From positions 154,360 through 218,359 of the forward strand of contig NZ_JWIG01000011.1 of the NCBI RefSeq assembly GCF_000814675.1: a stretch of 64,000 bases of DNA, given 5' to 3'. Shown piece by piece: positions 54,387 to 63,687 of this stretch. The position numbers and the translations under genes were made by a program. The notes below the pieces were generated by a model. The model saw only the letters and a list, made by a program, of their open reading frames with translations. It was not told the origin of the DNA and ran no database searches. This DNA is from Pseudoalteromonas distincta. GTDB lineage: Bacteria > Pseudomonadota > Gammaproteobacteria > Enterobacterales > Alteromonadaceae. Position 1 is the stretch's first letter. Each line of letters opens with the position of its first letter.

Positions 54387-54575
54387 TATTAAATCCCTTG
54401 TTTTGTTTTTAACTTAGTATTGATTGCAATTTTAAAGCCTAAGTTAATACACTGATATTCAAAGGGTTAATTTAATAAGCCTAATTACATATGTAAGTAA
54501 CACACAGCATTGTATAAAATTTACTTGTTATAATTTTAAAAAATAACATCAAAACTAAACTGTATACTGCTGGGT

Positions 54576-57008
54576 TTACTCCGATCTAAAAAGTTTAAAC
54601 TCTTCAAGCGAAGCATCCCATAACGCTACCTGATTACGCCCCAAGGACTTAGCCTCATAAAGAGCTAAATCAGCCTGTTCAATTAACTCAGAAGGTGTTC
54701 TGGCTTTAAATTTAATAGACGTAACCCCAAAGCTACACGTAACAGGAATATCATCAAATGTCGCTTTTTCCACTTTAATACGAATAGCCTCAGCTATACG
54801 TATTGCTTGCTCTTGAGTTGTGTTGGGCAAAATAATACAAAATTCTTCGCCACCAAAACGGGCCACGCTATCACTTTTACGTATATTAGCTTGTAAAAGC
54901 TCGGCTACGCCACAAAGTACTGTGTCGCCAATGCTATGCCCATAGGTGTCGTTAACGCTTTTAAAATGATCAATATCGACCATTAAAATACAGTACTCTT
55001 CAATCTGAGGTAAATCCAAAAAGTCGCGATTCATAACCTCAAATAAAATACGACGGTTATAACAATTGGTTAAAGGGTCTCTTGCTGCCAAATAGTCTAA
55101 CTCTTCATTACGTTTTTTAGAGGCAATAAAACTTCTATAAACCAGTAATACAATAGCTAAACAAGCGGCTAATAAAAATGCGAGCGCAATACTGGCGTAT
55201 TTATTCTTTGATAGCTCTAGCTCTGATATAACTCTAGCTTGGGCGGCGATTTCAATTTGATTATTTTTCTTTTCAAGCTCAAGCTGATGGCGTTTTTCTT
55301 TTTCTCTTAACGTCTCAAGCTCTATTTCCATTTTGTGCGAATGTAAATGTGCTTTTTCAAGCGCCAATTTATCTTCATTTCTTTCATTTTGAATAATATC
55401 GGTTAGGGCTATTTCTTCTTCTGCATAACGAAGTGACTCTTCTATACGACCACGCAATTTTTCTGCTATTCGAATTTCACGATAGGCATATAGCATATGT
55501 AATTTATCATCTATTTCGGTTGATAAAGCGAGTGACCTTTTCAGTAAGGAAATCGCCTCATTTGTATCAATACCAATTAAAATGCCCGCAAGCGCAGTAA
55601 GCGACTTTATCTCATAAAGTTTACCACCTGTTTCTCTGGCAAACGACAATGACTCTTTGTAATACTCTATAGCCTTGTTGTTATTTCCTTGGGCACGATA
55701 AATATTACCAATAATACGTGCTGTTGTAGAAATGTACGATGTAAGGTTTTTGTTTTTATAAGTGATATAAGCTTTTTTAGCATATTGCATCGCTGATGCT
55801 AAGTCGCCAGATTCGAGGTTAATAACAGCCATTTCTCTTAAAGCTGAAGCGAGCGTTTTTTCCTCGACCATACCTTTTGGCAAATCGATAGTTATTTGAT
55901 AGAAAAATTCGGCCTGATCAAACTGCCTTAATCGTGTATAAACCAGTCCCATTTGATTTGATGTTTTAGCAATCCCAAGCATGTTATTAACTTTTTTATA
56001 ATATAAATATGCCTCATTTATATGTTCAAGTGATTTTTCATAAAGATTAATATGACGATAAATAATACCCGCCCCTAGTAATGCTTTAGCAAAGCCAACA
56101 GGATCGTCAATGTCTTTATGTATTTCTAATGCGCGAGTGGAGTAATCAAGGGCTAAAACTAAGTTATCTAAATAACGGTGTGCTTCTGCTAGTGTATTTA
56201 AAGTACGCGCCATTAGCTTTAAATCACCTAAACTTGTGTATATTTCTAAAGCTTTTGTATAAAAGTGAGCCGTTTGCTCTCTATTTTTGAGGCGTTTGTA
56301 CGACTGAGCTAATTTTTTATACGTTTCACCTAACTGTCTTTGTATTAATTCGTCTTCGTCAACAAGGTATTTTAAAGCAGATGTATATTGCGCGTTCGCG
56401 TTATCGTACTTTTTTTGCCCATAAAACGAATCTCCCTTAATAAGTAGCACTTGCGCTATAAAAAAGTCATCGCCATACACAAGGGTTGTTGGTAATAAAG
56501 TTTCAATGCGGGTAGTAAGTTCGTCATAACGTTTTTCTTCTAATAATATATTTATATAATTAATAGACGCCTTTATTTGGTTTCGTGAATCATTTAATTT
56601 GCTGTAGTAAACAGAGGATTGTAAAAAGTGCTCGAGCGATGCATTAATATTGTTATTTTTTTTATTCGCCCTACCTAGCAAGTTATGTAGCTTTGCGCTG
56701 AGTAACGTGTCATCAGCACTTTGCGCTTGTGACAACAACGACTTACTTAGTTCAATACTTGTTATAACGTCAGTATCTATAAGTAATTCAGCTCTTTTTA
56801 GCAGCCCTGCATTAGATTCATTAGTTAAACTGTATGAGGTGGTTTCTTGTGCGTAAGCGCTGTTTAAGCTAACAAACAAAGCAAAAAGCAAAGCTTTCAC
56901 TAAAAATGTAAAATTATAAATTCGCTTTACAATGAAACTATGTATTTGCGAAGGTAAATCCATATTTCGCTTATGATTCAAGTAGGTATAAAATTCCATA
57001 TTTACCAT
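54576..57008 (-). CDS. TPR-repeat diguanylate cyclase (GGDEF)
   Basis: 810 residues. A signal/membrane segment (about 30-52), then a long periplasmic array of tetratricopeptide repeats (about 65-510, e.g. AKTSNQMGLVYTRLRQFDQ, NIYRAQGNNNKAIEYYKESL), a coiled-coil linker, a transmembrane helix (IALAFLLAACLAIVLLVYRS, about 610-632) and a C-terminal GGDEF domain (about 650-795). The active site is RFGGEEFCIILP, with the inhibitory I-site RKSD five residues before GGEEF, so cyclic di-GMP feedback is expected. Start codon among residues 1, 4 and 16 is uncertain. Sensing of an extracytoplasmic signal through TPRs is inferred. Confidence 0.93.
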   Translation of the reverse strand: MVNMEFYTYLNHKRNMDLPSQIHSFIVKRIYNFTFLVKALLFALFVSLNSAYAQETTSYSLTNESNAGLLKRAELLIDTDVITSIELSKSLLSQAQSADDTLLSAKLHNLLGRANKKNNNINASLEHFLQSSVYYSKLNDSRNQIKASINYINILLEEKRYDELTTRIETLLPTTLVYGDDFFIAQVLLIKGDSFYGQKKYDNANAQYTSALKYLVDEDELIQRQLGETYKKLAQSYKRLKNREQTAHFYTKALEIYTSLGDLKLMARTLNTLAEAHRYLDNLVLALDYSTRALEIHKDIDDPVGFAKALLGAGIIYRHINLYEKSLEHINEAYLYYKKVNNMLGIAKTSNQMGLVYTRLRQFDQAEFFYQITIDLPKGMVEEKTLASALREMAVINLESGDLASAMQYAKKAYITYKNKNLTSYISTTARIIGNIYRAQGNNNKAIEYYKESLSFARETGGKLYEIKSLTALAGILIGIDTNEAISLLKRSLALSTEIDDKLHMLYAYREIRIAEKLRGRIEESLRYAEEEIALTDIIQNERNEDKLALEKAHLHSHKMEIELETLREKEKRHQLELEKKNNQIEIAAQARVISELELSKNKYASIALAFLLAACLAIVLLVYRSFIASKKRNEELDYLAARDPLTNCYNRRILFEVMNRDFLDLPQIEEYCILMVDIDHFKSVNDTYGHSIGDTVLCGVAELLQANIRKSDSVARFGGEEFCIILPNTTQEQAIRIAEAIRIKVEKATFDDIPVTCSFGVTSIKFKARTPSELIEQADLALYEAKSLGRNQVALWDASLEEFKLFRSE

Positions 57009-57140
57009 TTTAGTAATTTATTATTAATACAATTCAAAAGACTGGTGATAAAATATACAAACCGGCGCAATACATCAAGTATTGCTGCTATATGAATACT
57101 TTTAATTTATAATTTTAGCATAATTATGCATAGAGCAAGC

Positions 57141-58280
57141 CTAACTTCTTAGTTTTAGTGTAACTAACACAATTCCATGATCGGTACTTAAATCATCGCG
57201 CTCAAATTCGGGATTAATTAAGTGACGATCATAAGTATTATACTCAATCACCTCAAAAAAACTGCCAAGGTAGCTGGCATCAAACTCACATGATAATAAA
57301 ATATAATCAAGCACGGAGCTGCTTGCGCCATAATAATGTGTTGGTGCTCTTAAAGGCATAAGCTTAGTTGTATTAACATTTTTTGCTTCGTTTTCATCAG
57401 CTAAATCAAAAATGCTATGGCTTTCACTATGGCTTATTTCATCGCTAGCCATTGCCTCACCATTAGACGGTTCATCTTCGCTTAGCTGCGACTTAACAAA
57501 CAAATCCCATGAATCATTTAAACAATATTTAGCGAGGTAGGTTTTAGCATCAAATGCAGGCGCAAAGCGTAGCGTACTTGTCAGTAAATGACTTAATACG
57601 CCATCCGCAAGTTCATTATTAAAGTCCCCCATTAATAGCATTGGTTGCTGCGTAGCTTCGCGGCGAGCAATCATTTGTATCATTAGCAATGTGGCTTCAC
57701 TGCCACGCTGAATCGTTGAGCCCCACCCACCCGCTAAATTGGCTTTTAAAATCTCAATTATGTTTTGCTCGGGCGTAAGCTCTTTATTGTGCTCGTCAAC
57801 ATTAATCATTGGCCGCTTAGATTTAAAATGCACCACATAACAATCGGTATTGCCTATGTGCGGCAACACTATGGTTGCTCTTAATACTTTACGACTAAAA
57901 GTAAACTCACTATTAAGGCCAAGCATACTTGCAAGCTCACTATCGTGATCAACCGCTGCCACTTCAACTATGGGGTATTTAGAGGCAATCGCCACTACGG
58001 GGCGTTTATAAATAAAGTCGTCAATCACCTCTGGCGTATCAACTACTGCAAAGTAATTATAACCTTGCTCGCCTACTAGCTCTTTTAATGAGTCAATACT
58101 AAACACTTCCTGAAAACCAATCACATCAGGGGCGTGTTCTGTTAAGTAATCAACAATCCAACGCTGCTTTTTAGCCCACTGCTGCGCGGTATAAATTTTC
58201 TCAAACTCATAGTATGCATTGGGCGGCTCAAGATAGTTAAACAGGTTAAATGTGGCTATTTTTAGTTGGGTGTTAATAAT
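57141..58280 (-). CDS. Endonuclease/exonuclease/phosphatase (EEP) family protein, start codon not canonical
   Basis: EEP fold with all catalytic segments: KIATFNLFNYLEPP (Asn), VIGFQEVFSI (Glu), LMGDFNNELADG (Asp-Asn), and LSTDHGIVLV (Asp-His) at the end. The conserved N-terminus lies upstream of the first ordinary start (GTG 58122-58124), and the frame is open back to a TAG at 58347-58349 with no ATG, GTG or TTG before the motif. I placed the start at the ATT pair at 58275-58280 only to include the motif. Either a rare start (ATT/ATC), a 5' frameshift (another frame begins ATG near 58390) or a broken gene is possible. Substrate unknown. Confidence 0.78.
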   Translation of the reverse strand: MINTQLKIATFNLFNYLEPPNAYYEFEKIYTAQQWAKKQRWIVDYLTEHAPDVIGFQEVFSIDSLKELVGEQGYNYFAVVDTPEVIDDFIYKRPVVAIASKYPIVEVAAVDHDSELASMLGLNSEFTFSRKVLRATIVLPHIGNTDCYVVHFKSKRPMINVDEHNKELTPEQNIIEILKANLAGGWGSTIQRGSEATLLMIQMIARREATQQPMLLMGDFNNELADGVLSHLLTSTLRFAPAFDAKTYLAKYCLNDSWDLFVKSQLSEDEPSNGEAMASDEISHSESHSIFDLADENEAKNVNTTKLMPLRAPTHYYGASSSVLDYILLSCEFDASYLGSFFEVIEYNTYDRHLINPEFERDDLSTDHGIVLVTLKLRS

Positions 58281-58450
58281 TCCAGATTCATCACTGTTTA
58301 AATCTGTATCTAACTGTTTAAGATCTTGATTGCTGATGGGGTTCGCCTAAGTAAAGTTGAAAGTGTTGCCTGCTTATAAACTATCATTTTATTACATGTT
58401 TACGTAATAAATCAGCCACCTTAATTGTAATTTTATGCACTCTTTTATTC

Positions 58451-58663
58451 TATACCAATCCGCAATAATACTTAATCATTTTGCGGGGCTAAACGTGTCG
58501 CTACCTGTGTTAAAAAATTCTCATTTACGACTGCATGGATGCAGAAGGTAGAGCAATGCAGGAGCAATTGCCGAGAACAACTAAATAGCGAATTTTTTGC
58601 CTAGCTATCAACACGTTTTTCCAGCCTCAAAATAGATCACTTAATTAAGCGAATTGGTATTAG
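58451..58663. mobile_element. MITE-like repeat, copy B (long form, about 213 bp)
   Basis: Starts TATACCAATCCGC and ends GCGAATTGGTATTA, so the ends are inverted repeats. Its reverse complement aligns almost without interruption to copy A (37738-37902), apart from 48 extra bases at about 58527-58574 (ACGACTGCATGGATGCAGAA and beyond). No open reading frame. It occupies most of the 413-base gap between the EEP and U32 genes. Confidence 0.82.
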
Positions 58664-58750
58664 TCTTTATTATATCCCTCAATAAATAGCATTAACGTGC
58701 TTAACCATATAAAATTCGCGGCAATTAAATATGAGCAAAGCGACATTGTA

Positions 58751-61042
58751 ATGAGTAGAAAGATTGAACTATTAGCCCCAGGCGGTGATGTTAACGCGGT
58801 AAAAGCCGCCATTGTAGCCGGTGCTAATGCGGTTTATTGTGGATTAGATACCTTTAATGCACGTAACCGAGCGTCTAATCTTTCGTTTGATGAGCTTAAC
58901 GGCGCACTTCGCCTAGCCCATGAATACGGCTGTGAAATATTTTTAACGCTAAACGTAGTTATATTAGAGCACGAAATGGGCGCGCTATTTAAGCTACTTA
59001 ACCAACTCGTAAATACCACGCTCGATGGCATTATTGTGCAAGATTTAGGGTTGTTCAACATTGTTAAAAAGCACTTTCCTACTTTGCATATTCACGCATC
59101 GACTCAGTTAACTACGCATAACGAATCACAGGTTGAGTTTTTAGCGCGCATTGGCGCTACACGTGTAAATTTATCGCGCGAGCTTAACTTAACTGAAATT
59201 AAAATATTGACCGACGTAGCGCACAAATGCGATGTATTAACCGAGGTGTTTGTACATGGTGCATTGTGTATTGCGTTTTCGGGGCAATGTTATTCAAGCT
59301 CAGTAAGTGTGGGTAACTCAGGTAACCGTGGTCGTTGCTCACAAGCATGTCGTGATGAATACGAGCCAACCGCTATGGGTAACAAACACCCATTAAACTT
59401 AAAAGACAATTCAGCCTATTTTGATTTACCGGAGTTGGTAGCCGCGGGTGTTGACTCGTTAAAAGTAGAAGGCCGCATTAAAGGTGCTAACTACGTTCAT
59501 ACCGTTATTGATAGCTGGCGCAAACAAATAGATACCTTTGTACAAACAGGTAATTTAATTGAAGACGATTCAAGCTTATATAAAGTATTTAACCGTAATT
59601 TCACTAATAAGTTTTTGCAAGGTGACATGACAAAAAACATGTTTACCGACAACCCGCGCGACCATAGCTTTGATCACGCTAACGAAAAGAGTAACGCAAT
59701 TTCGGTTGTGCAAATTTACGATGCACAACAAGAACTCGCCGCAGAAAAAAATGACATTGATACGTTAGTTAAAAAGAAGATTGAGTTTTTAGATATTTCA
59801 AAACGAGAACTACGCTTTGAGTTTAGCGGCCAATTAAACCAGCCATTTACAGTCACACTGACAATAAACGATAAACACGACAACACCCTAGCAGAGCAAA
59901 GCGCCCTTCAACCTCTACGCTTTGAAGTTCAATCGCAAATGCCTATGCAAACCGCCGATAAATCGGTTGTTGATATTGCAGCTATTGATAAACGCTTTAA
60001 AACCTTTAGTAATGCCAATTTTGAAATTAAAAATATGGATTACTCAAACTTAGGCGACAACTTGAGCATTCCGTTTAAAGAGCTTGCCCGTATTAAGAAG
60101 CAAGTCGCGTTTTTATTAAACGAAGGCAAAGACGTCCTCGCCCCTGTTGAACTGCCAAAACTAGTAAACCACCCTAAAGCCGACAACAAAACAACACTCT
60201 CTATTTTAATATCGGACATAAAAGACGTTCATCTATGTGATTTAACAGGTGGCGATGTTTACTTTAAATTACCAGAGAGCTTTAGAACCGATAACGATAA
60301 ATACATTAATGTATTTTTAGAGCACCCACAGTTAATTCCGTGGTTTCCGGCGGTGTTAATTGGTAAAGATTTTGAAGAAGCGGTACGTTTGCTCGAGGTT
60401 GTAAAACCTAAGCTTATTATTAGTAACAACACAGGCGTTGCATTTAAAGCAGTACAAATGGGTATTGACTGGATTGCAGGCCCGTTGTTAAACACCACAA
60501 ACTCTTATGCGTTACTAACACTACAAGAAGATTTAAACGCAAAAGGCGCGTTTATTTCAAACGAAATAAACAAACCACAAATGCGTAATATTAAACGCCC
60601 TAACAACTTTAAAATGATGTACAGCATTTATCATCCAATACTAATGATGACTAGCCGACAGTGTTTTTTCCAGCAAACAGTAGGATGTAAAAAACCACGT
60701 ATTGACGCAAGCTGTATGCTGAGCTGTAAAAAAGAAACTACCGTTACCAATGTTAAAGGTATTAGCTTTGCTATTGATAAGCAAAAAGGCGGCTACCCAA
60801 GTATTTATAACCATGAGCAATTTTTAAACATGGATATTGTGAGTGACTTTGCCGACAAATTTGACGAGTTTATGATTGATTTAACCGACATTGGTTCAGG
60901 CGATAAAGAAAAACTGGATAAAGCCGTGTTACTTGCGCATTTTCAAGATTTAATTAACGGGCAAACACAAGCGGTTGAACACTTAAATAGCTTGGTTAAA
61001 GTACAAACCCGCCAGCAGTATGTTGAAGGCCTAAATAGCTAA
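58751..61042 (+). CDS. U32-family peptidase/RNA hydroxylation-type protein (RlhA-like)
   Basis: Start set at ATG 58751 (MSRKIELLAPGGD), the usual family beginning; a GTG 54 bases earlier is not needed. 763 residues. The U32 signature VFVHGALCIAFSGQCYSSS is near residue 165, followed by Cys residues in NRGRCSQACRDEY that can bind an iron-sulfur cluster; a second Cys group RQCFFQQTVGCKKP and ASCMLSCKKE lies near 640-665. Homologues act in RNA hydroxylation (RlhA, TrhP) or ubiquinone synthesis rather than proteolysis. Closest layout is RlhA/YdcP, but it is longer, so no symbol is given. Confidence 0.88.
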   Translation: MSRKIELLAPGGDVNAVKAAIVAGANAVYCGLDTFNARNRASNLSFDELNGALRLAHEYGCEIFLTLNVVILEHEMGALFKLLNQLVNTTLDGIIVQDLGLFNIVKKHFPTLHIHASTQLTTHNESQVEFLARIGATRVNLSRELNLTEIKILTDVAHKCDVLTEVFVHGALCIAFSGQCYSSSVSVGNSGNRGRCSQACRDEYEPTAMGNKHPLNLKDNSAYFDLPELVAAGVDSLKVEGRIKGANYVHTVIDSWRKQIDTFVQTGNLIEDDSSLYKVFNRNFTNKFLQGDMTKNMFTDNPRDHSFDHANEKSNAISVVQIYDAQQELAAEKNDIDTLVKKKIEFLDISKRELRFEFSGQLNQPFTVTLTINDKHDNTLAEQSALQPLRFEVQSQMPMQTADKSVVDIAAIDKRFKTFSNANFEIKNMDYSNLGDNLSIPFKELARIKKQVAFLLNEGKDVLAPVELPKLVNHPKADNKTTLSILISDIKDVHLCDLTGGDVYFKLPESFRTDNDKYINVFLEHPQLIPWFPAVLIGKDFEEAVRLLEVVKPKLIISNNTGVAFKAVQMGIDWIAGPLLNTTNSYALLTLQEDLNAKGAFISNEINKPQMRNIKRPNNFKMMYSIYHPILMMTSRQCFFQQTVGCKKPRIDASCMLSCKKETTVTNVKGISFAIDKQKGGYPSIYNHEQFLNMDIVSDFADKFDEFMIDLTDIGSGDKEKLDKAVLLAHFQDLINGQTQAVEHLNSLVKVQTRQQYVEGLNS

Positions 61043-61052
61043 GGTAACTAAC

Positions 61053-61712
61053 ATGACATTGCCATTATTATATTCATTACAACACTGCCCATACGCAATG
61101 CGTGCACGAATGGGTATTTTAATGGCAGAGCAACAAGTACTTCTACGCGCTATAAAAACTAAAAATAAACCGCCGCATCTATTGCAAATATCGCCTAAAG
61201 GCACTGTGCCTGTTTTATTACTGCCTAATAACCAAGTTATAGATGAAAGCCTCGATATTATGCTGTGGGCTTTAAAGCAAAACGATCCGCATAATTTACT
61301 GCATACTCAAGACCCATTAGCACTTGAGCGCATGCTTGAGTTAATTAAGCTAAACGATACGCAATTTAAACCTGTGCTCGAAAAGCACAAATTTTATGCG
61401 CGTACAAAAGACATGGCACAAATTTATTACCAAAAAGCCTGCGAAGAGTTTATTAAGCAATTTGAAGCAAAACTAACCACCCATAAATACTTGATGGGCG
61501 ATGAAAAAAGTCTAGCCGATTATGCCCTGCTGCCATTTATTAGACAGTTTGCCCGTGTAGATAAACACTGGTACTTACAAAGTGAATACACGCATGTACG
61601 CGCATGGTTAAACGAGTTTTTACACGCCCCCATGTTCACCAAAGTCATGGCCAAATTTGATTTGTATATGGACTGCGGCGAAGAGTTTTTATACGGCGTT
61701 AAAAAGTCTTAA
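61053..61712 (+). CDS. Glutathione S-transferase family protein (Grx2-like N-terminus)
   Basis: 219 residues. The thioredoxin-fold N-terminus has LQHCPYAMRARMGI, with CPY at 10-12 in the GST/glutaredoxin-2 position, and GTVPVLLLPNNQVIDESLDI with cis-Pro and the Glu-Ser that hold glutathione. The helical C-terminal domain covers about 90-215. AAGGTAACTAAC precedes ATG 61053, 10 bases after the U32 gene, so cotranscription is likely. Confidence 0.9.
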   Translation: MTLPLLYSLQHCPYAMRARMGILMAEQQVLLRAIKTKNKPPHLLQISPKGTVPVLLLPNNQVIDESLDIMLWALKQNDPHNLLHTQDPLALERMLELIKLNDTQFKPVLEKHKFYARTKDMAQIYYQKACEEFIKQFEAKLTTHKYLMGDEKSLADYALLPFIRQFARVDKHWYLQSEYTHVRAWLNEFLHAPMFTKVMAKFDLYMDCGEEFLYGVKKS

Positions 61713-61848
61713 ATTAGCCTTTGTTTTATAAGGAATTACATTACTTTAACTAGCTGTAAATCTCAGCATTGAATTATTCTCATCATCGGATTTAAGCCCT
61801 ATATTTACGCTATACTGCCCTCCCCATTATTAACAAACGCTATGCATT

Positions 61849-63111
61849 ATGAACTACTCAAACTTTGGCACTAAATTTACACAACCCAACGGCATTACCC
61901 AATTAATGGAAGACTTAGGCGGTGCTAAAAACAGTAACAATCCCAATATTGTTATGCTGGGTGGCGGTAACCCCGCATTAGTACCACAAGTAAATGAGGT
62001 TTTTTTAAGTGAATTACAAAAACTTGTTGCCAGCAATAAAGTATCGCAGGTGTTTGGCCTTTACGATGGCCCAACCGGTAACGACGAGTTTAGAGCCGCA
62101 TTAGCTGGCCAGCTAAGTAAAGAGTACGCATGGGATATTAGCGCTGATAACGTAGCACTTGGTAATGGCAGTCAAGCTAACTTTTTTGTGCTGTTTAATA
62201 TGTTGGCAGGCGAAATGCCGGATGGCAGCCATAAAAAGATTTTATTCCCCCTCGCGCCAGAGTATATAGGTTATGCCGATCAAGGTTTATCGGCTGATAT
62301 GTTTGTTGCCATAAAGCCTGATATCGAAATTTTAAATACAGGCAGCACATCAAAACAGTTTAAATACGTCATTGATTTTAAAGCAGTTGAAAAAACACTA
62401 GCAAACGACAACAGCATAAGCGCGCTGTGCGTATCACGCCCTACCAATCCAACAGGTAATGTAATTACTGATGATGAAGTAAAACACCTTGATTTGCTTG
62501 CTAAGCAATATGGTATTCCACTCATTATTGATAACGCGTACGGCGATCCGTTCCCAGGTTGTATTTACACCGACGCAAACCTAACGTGGAACTCAAACAT
62601 TATTTTATGTATGTCACTTTCAAAACTGGGCCTACCGGGTTTACGCAGCGGTATTGTGGTTGCCAATAATGAGATTATTAAAGCAATTGGCCGCGTAAAC
62701 GGCAGCATGGTTTTATCGCCAAATAGTATTGGCCCAAGCTTAGTGACACGCTTAATTAACGACGACGAACTACTGCCACTGTGTCGTAATGTTGTACTGC
62801 CTTTTTATCGTAATAAAGCACACATAGCAATTGAGTTGTTTGACGAAGTATTTGCCGAACTGCCTGTTTATTTGCACAAAGTTGAAGGTGCATTTTTTAT
62901 GTGGCTGTGGTTTAAAGATGCAAAAATAACAAGCGAGGTGTTGTATCAACAACTTAAAGAGCAAGACGTGTATGTGATCCCAGGTCACAACTTTTTTATC
63001 GGCATTAACGATGATTGGGCGCACAAGCACGAGTGTATCCGTATTAACTATGCTACCGATGCAGATACCCTAAAAAAAGGCTTAGAAGCGATTAAAAGCC
63101 TAATAAAGTAA
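61849..63111 (+). CDS. avtA: Valine-pyruvate aminotransferase AvtA
   Basis: PLP enzyme exchanging amino groups between valine/2-oxoisovalerate and alanine/pyruvate. 420 residues, aligned along its full length with E. coli AvtA (417). PLP-site segments: NPTGNVITDDEV, IDNAYGDPFPG and the Schiff-base Lys in CMSLSKLGLPGLRSG near 260. It links branched-chain amino acid and alanine pools. A perfect palindrome follows its stop. Confidence 0.95.
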   Translation: MNYSNFGTKFTQPNGITQLMEDLGGAKNSNNPNIVMLGGGNPALVPQVNEVFLSELQKLVASNKVSQVFGLYDGPTGNDEFRAALAGQLSKEYAWDISADNVALGNGSQANFFVLFNMLAGEMPDGSHKKILFPLAPEYIGYADQGLSADMFVAIKPDIEILNTGSTSKQFKYVIDFKAVEKTLANDNSISALCVSRPTNPTGNVITDDEVKHLDLLAKQYGIPLIIDNAYGDPFPGCIYTDANLTWNSNIILCMSLSKLGLPGLRSGIVVANNEIIKAIGRVNGSMVLSPNSIGPSLVTRLINDDELLPLCRNVVLPFYRNKAHIAIELFDEVFAELPVYLHKVEGAFFMWLWFKDAKITSEVLYQQLKEQDVYVIPGHNFFIGINDDWAHKHECIRINYATDADTLKKGLEAIKSLIK

Positions 63112-63118
63112 ATATAAC

Positions 63119-63142
63119 GATGCCGATATTAATATCGGCATC
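63119..63142. terminator. 24-bp perfect palindrome after avtA
   Basis: GATGCCGATATT/AATATCGGCATC, 7 bases past the avtA stop. It has no loop and no following T tract, so it is a weak terminator candidate or a protein-binding site. Confidence 0.6.
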
Positions 63143-63157
63143 AGTCATTTAACTCGC

Positions 63158-63248
63158 TTATATATTCGTTTGAAATTCATGCAAACGCACTTTATCCCCT
63201 TTAAATTTATATACAAGTTGGTATCCTACGCGCCCTTTTTTAACATAT
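63158..63248 (-). pseudogene. 3' remnant of a gene cut by the IS element
   Basis: Reading minus, a frame ends with KKGRVGYQLVYKFKGDK and VRLHEFQTNI then TAA at 63158-63160. It runs back in frame to the left end of the insertion sequence at 63249. The pattern GYQLVYKFKG resembles the C-terminus of small glycine-zipper outer-membrane-type proteins, but the fragment is too short to name. The N-terminal part, if kept, would be beyond the right edge of the window. Confidence 0.5.
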
Positions 63249-63288
63249 TGTCTCGTCCTGAAATGTGTTTACACATTTAGGATTTATT

Positions 63289-63687
63289 ATGACCAAGTCA
63301 AATAATACACCGATCAAACGAACACAACGAGATTATTCATTAGGCTTTAAATTACAAGTTGTCGACGCTGTAGAAAAAGGCGATATGACTTATAAACAAG
63401 CCCAAAAAATTTATGGCATACAAGGTCGTTCTACCGTGCTTACTTGGTTAAGAAAACACGGTAAGATGGATTGGACTCAATCACCTAAGATAACTATGCC
63501 TACATCACCTAAAGCCAAAGAAAGTCCCGCTCAAAAAATAAAACGCCTCGAACGAGAGCTTGAAGATGAGCATTTAAGTAACCTGTTACTCAATGAAGTG
63601 GTTAATATTCTTGACGCTGAGCATGGGACAAGCCTTCGAAAAAAGTATATTGCCAAGGAGCAAGAAGCCTTCAAAAGCAAAAAATAG
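63289..63687 (+). CDS. IS3-family transposase OrfA
   Basis: Start ATG 63289 with AGGATTT upstream. 132 residues: an N-terminal helix-turn-helix (FKLQVVDAVEKGDMTYKQAQ and IYGIQGRSTVLTWLRKHG) and a C-terminal leucine-zipper-like helix (KIKRLERELEDEHLSNLLLN). It binds the IS ends. It stops in TAG at 63685-63687 directly after AAA AAA, where the ribosome can slip into the orfB frame. Confidence 0.92.
   Translation: MTKSNNTPIKRTQRDYSLGFKLQVVDAVEKGDMTYKQAQKIYGIQGRSTVLTWLRKHGKMDWTQSPKITMPTSPKAKESPAQKIKRLERELEDEHLSNLLLNEVVNILDAEHGTSLRKKYIAKEQEAFKSKK

Noticed and set aside
58681..58750. GTG start of the U32 gene at 58697
   Set aside because: The 18 extra residues precede the canonical family start MSRKIELLAPGG at 58751.
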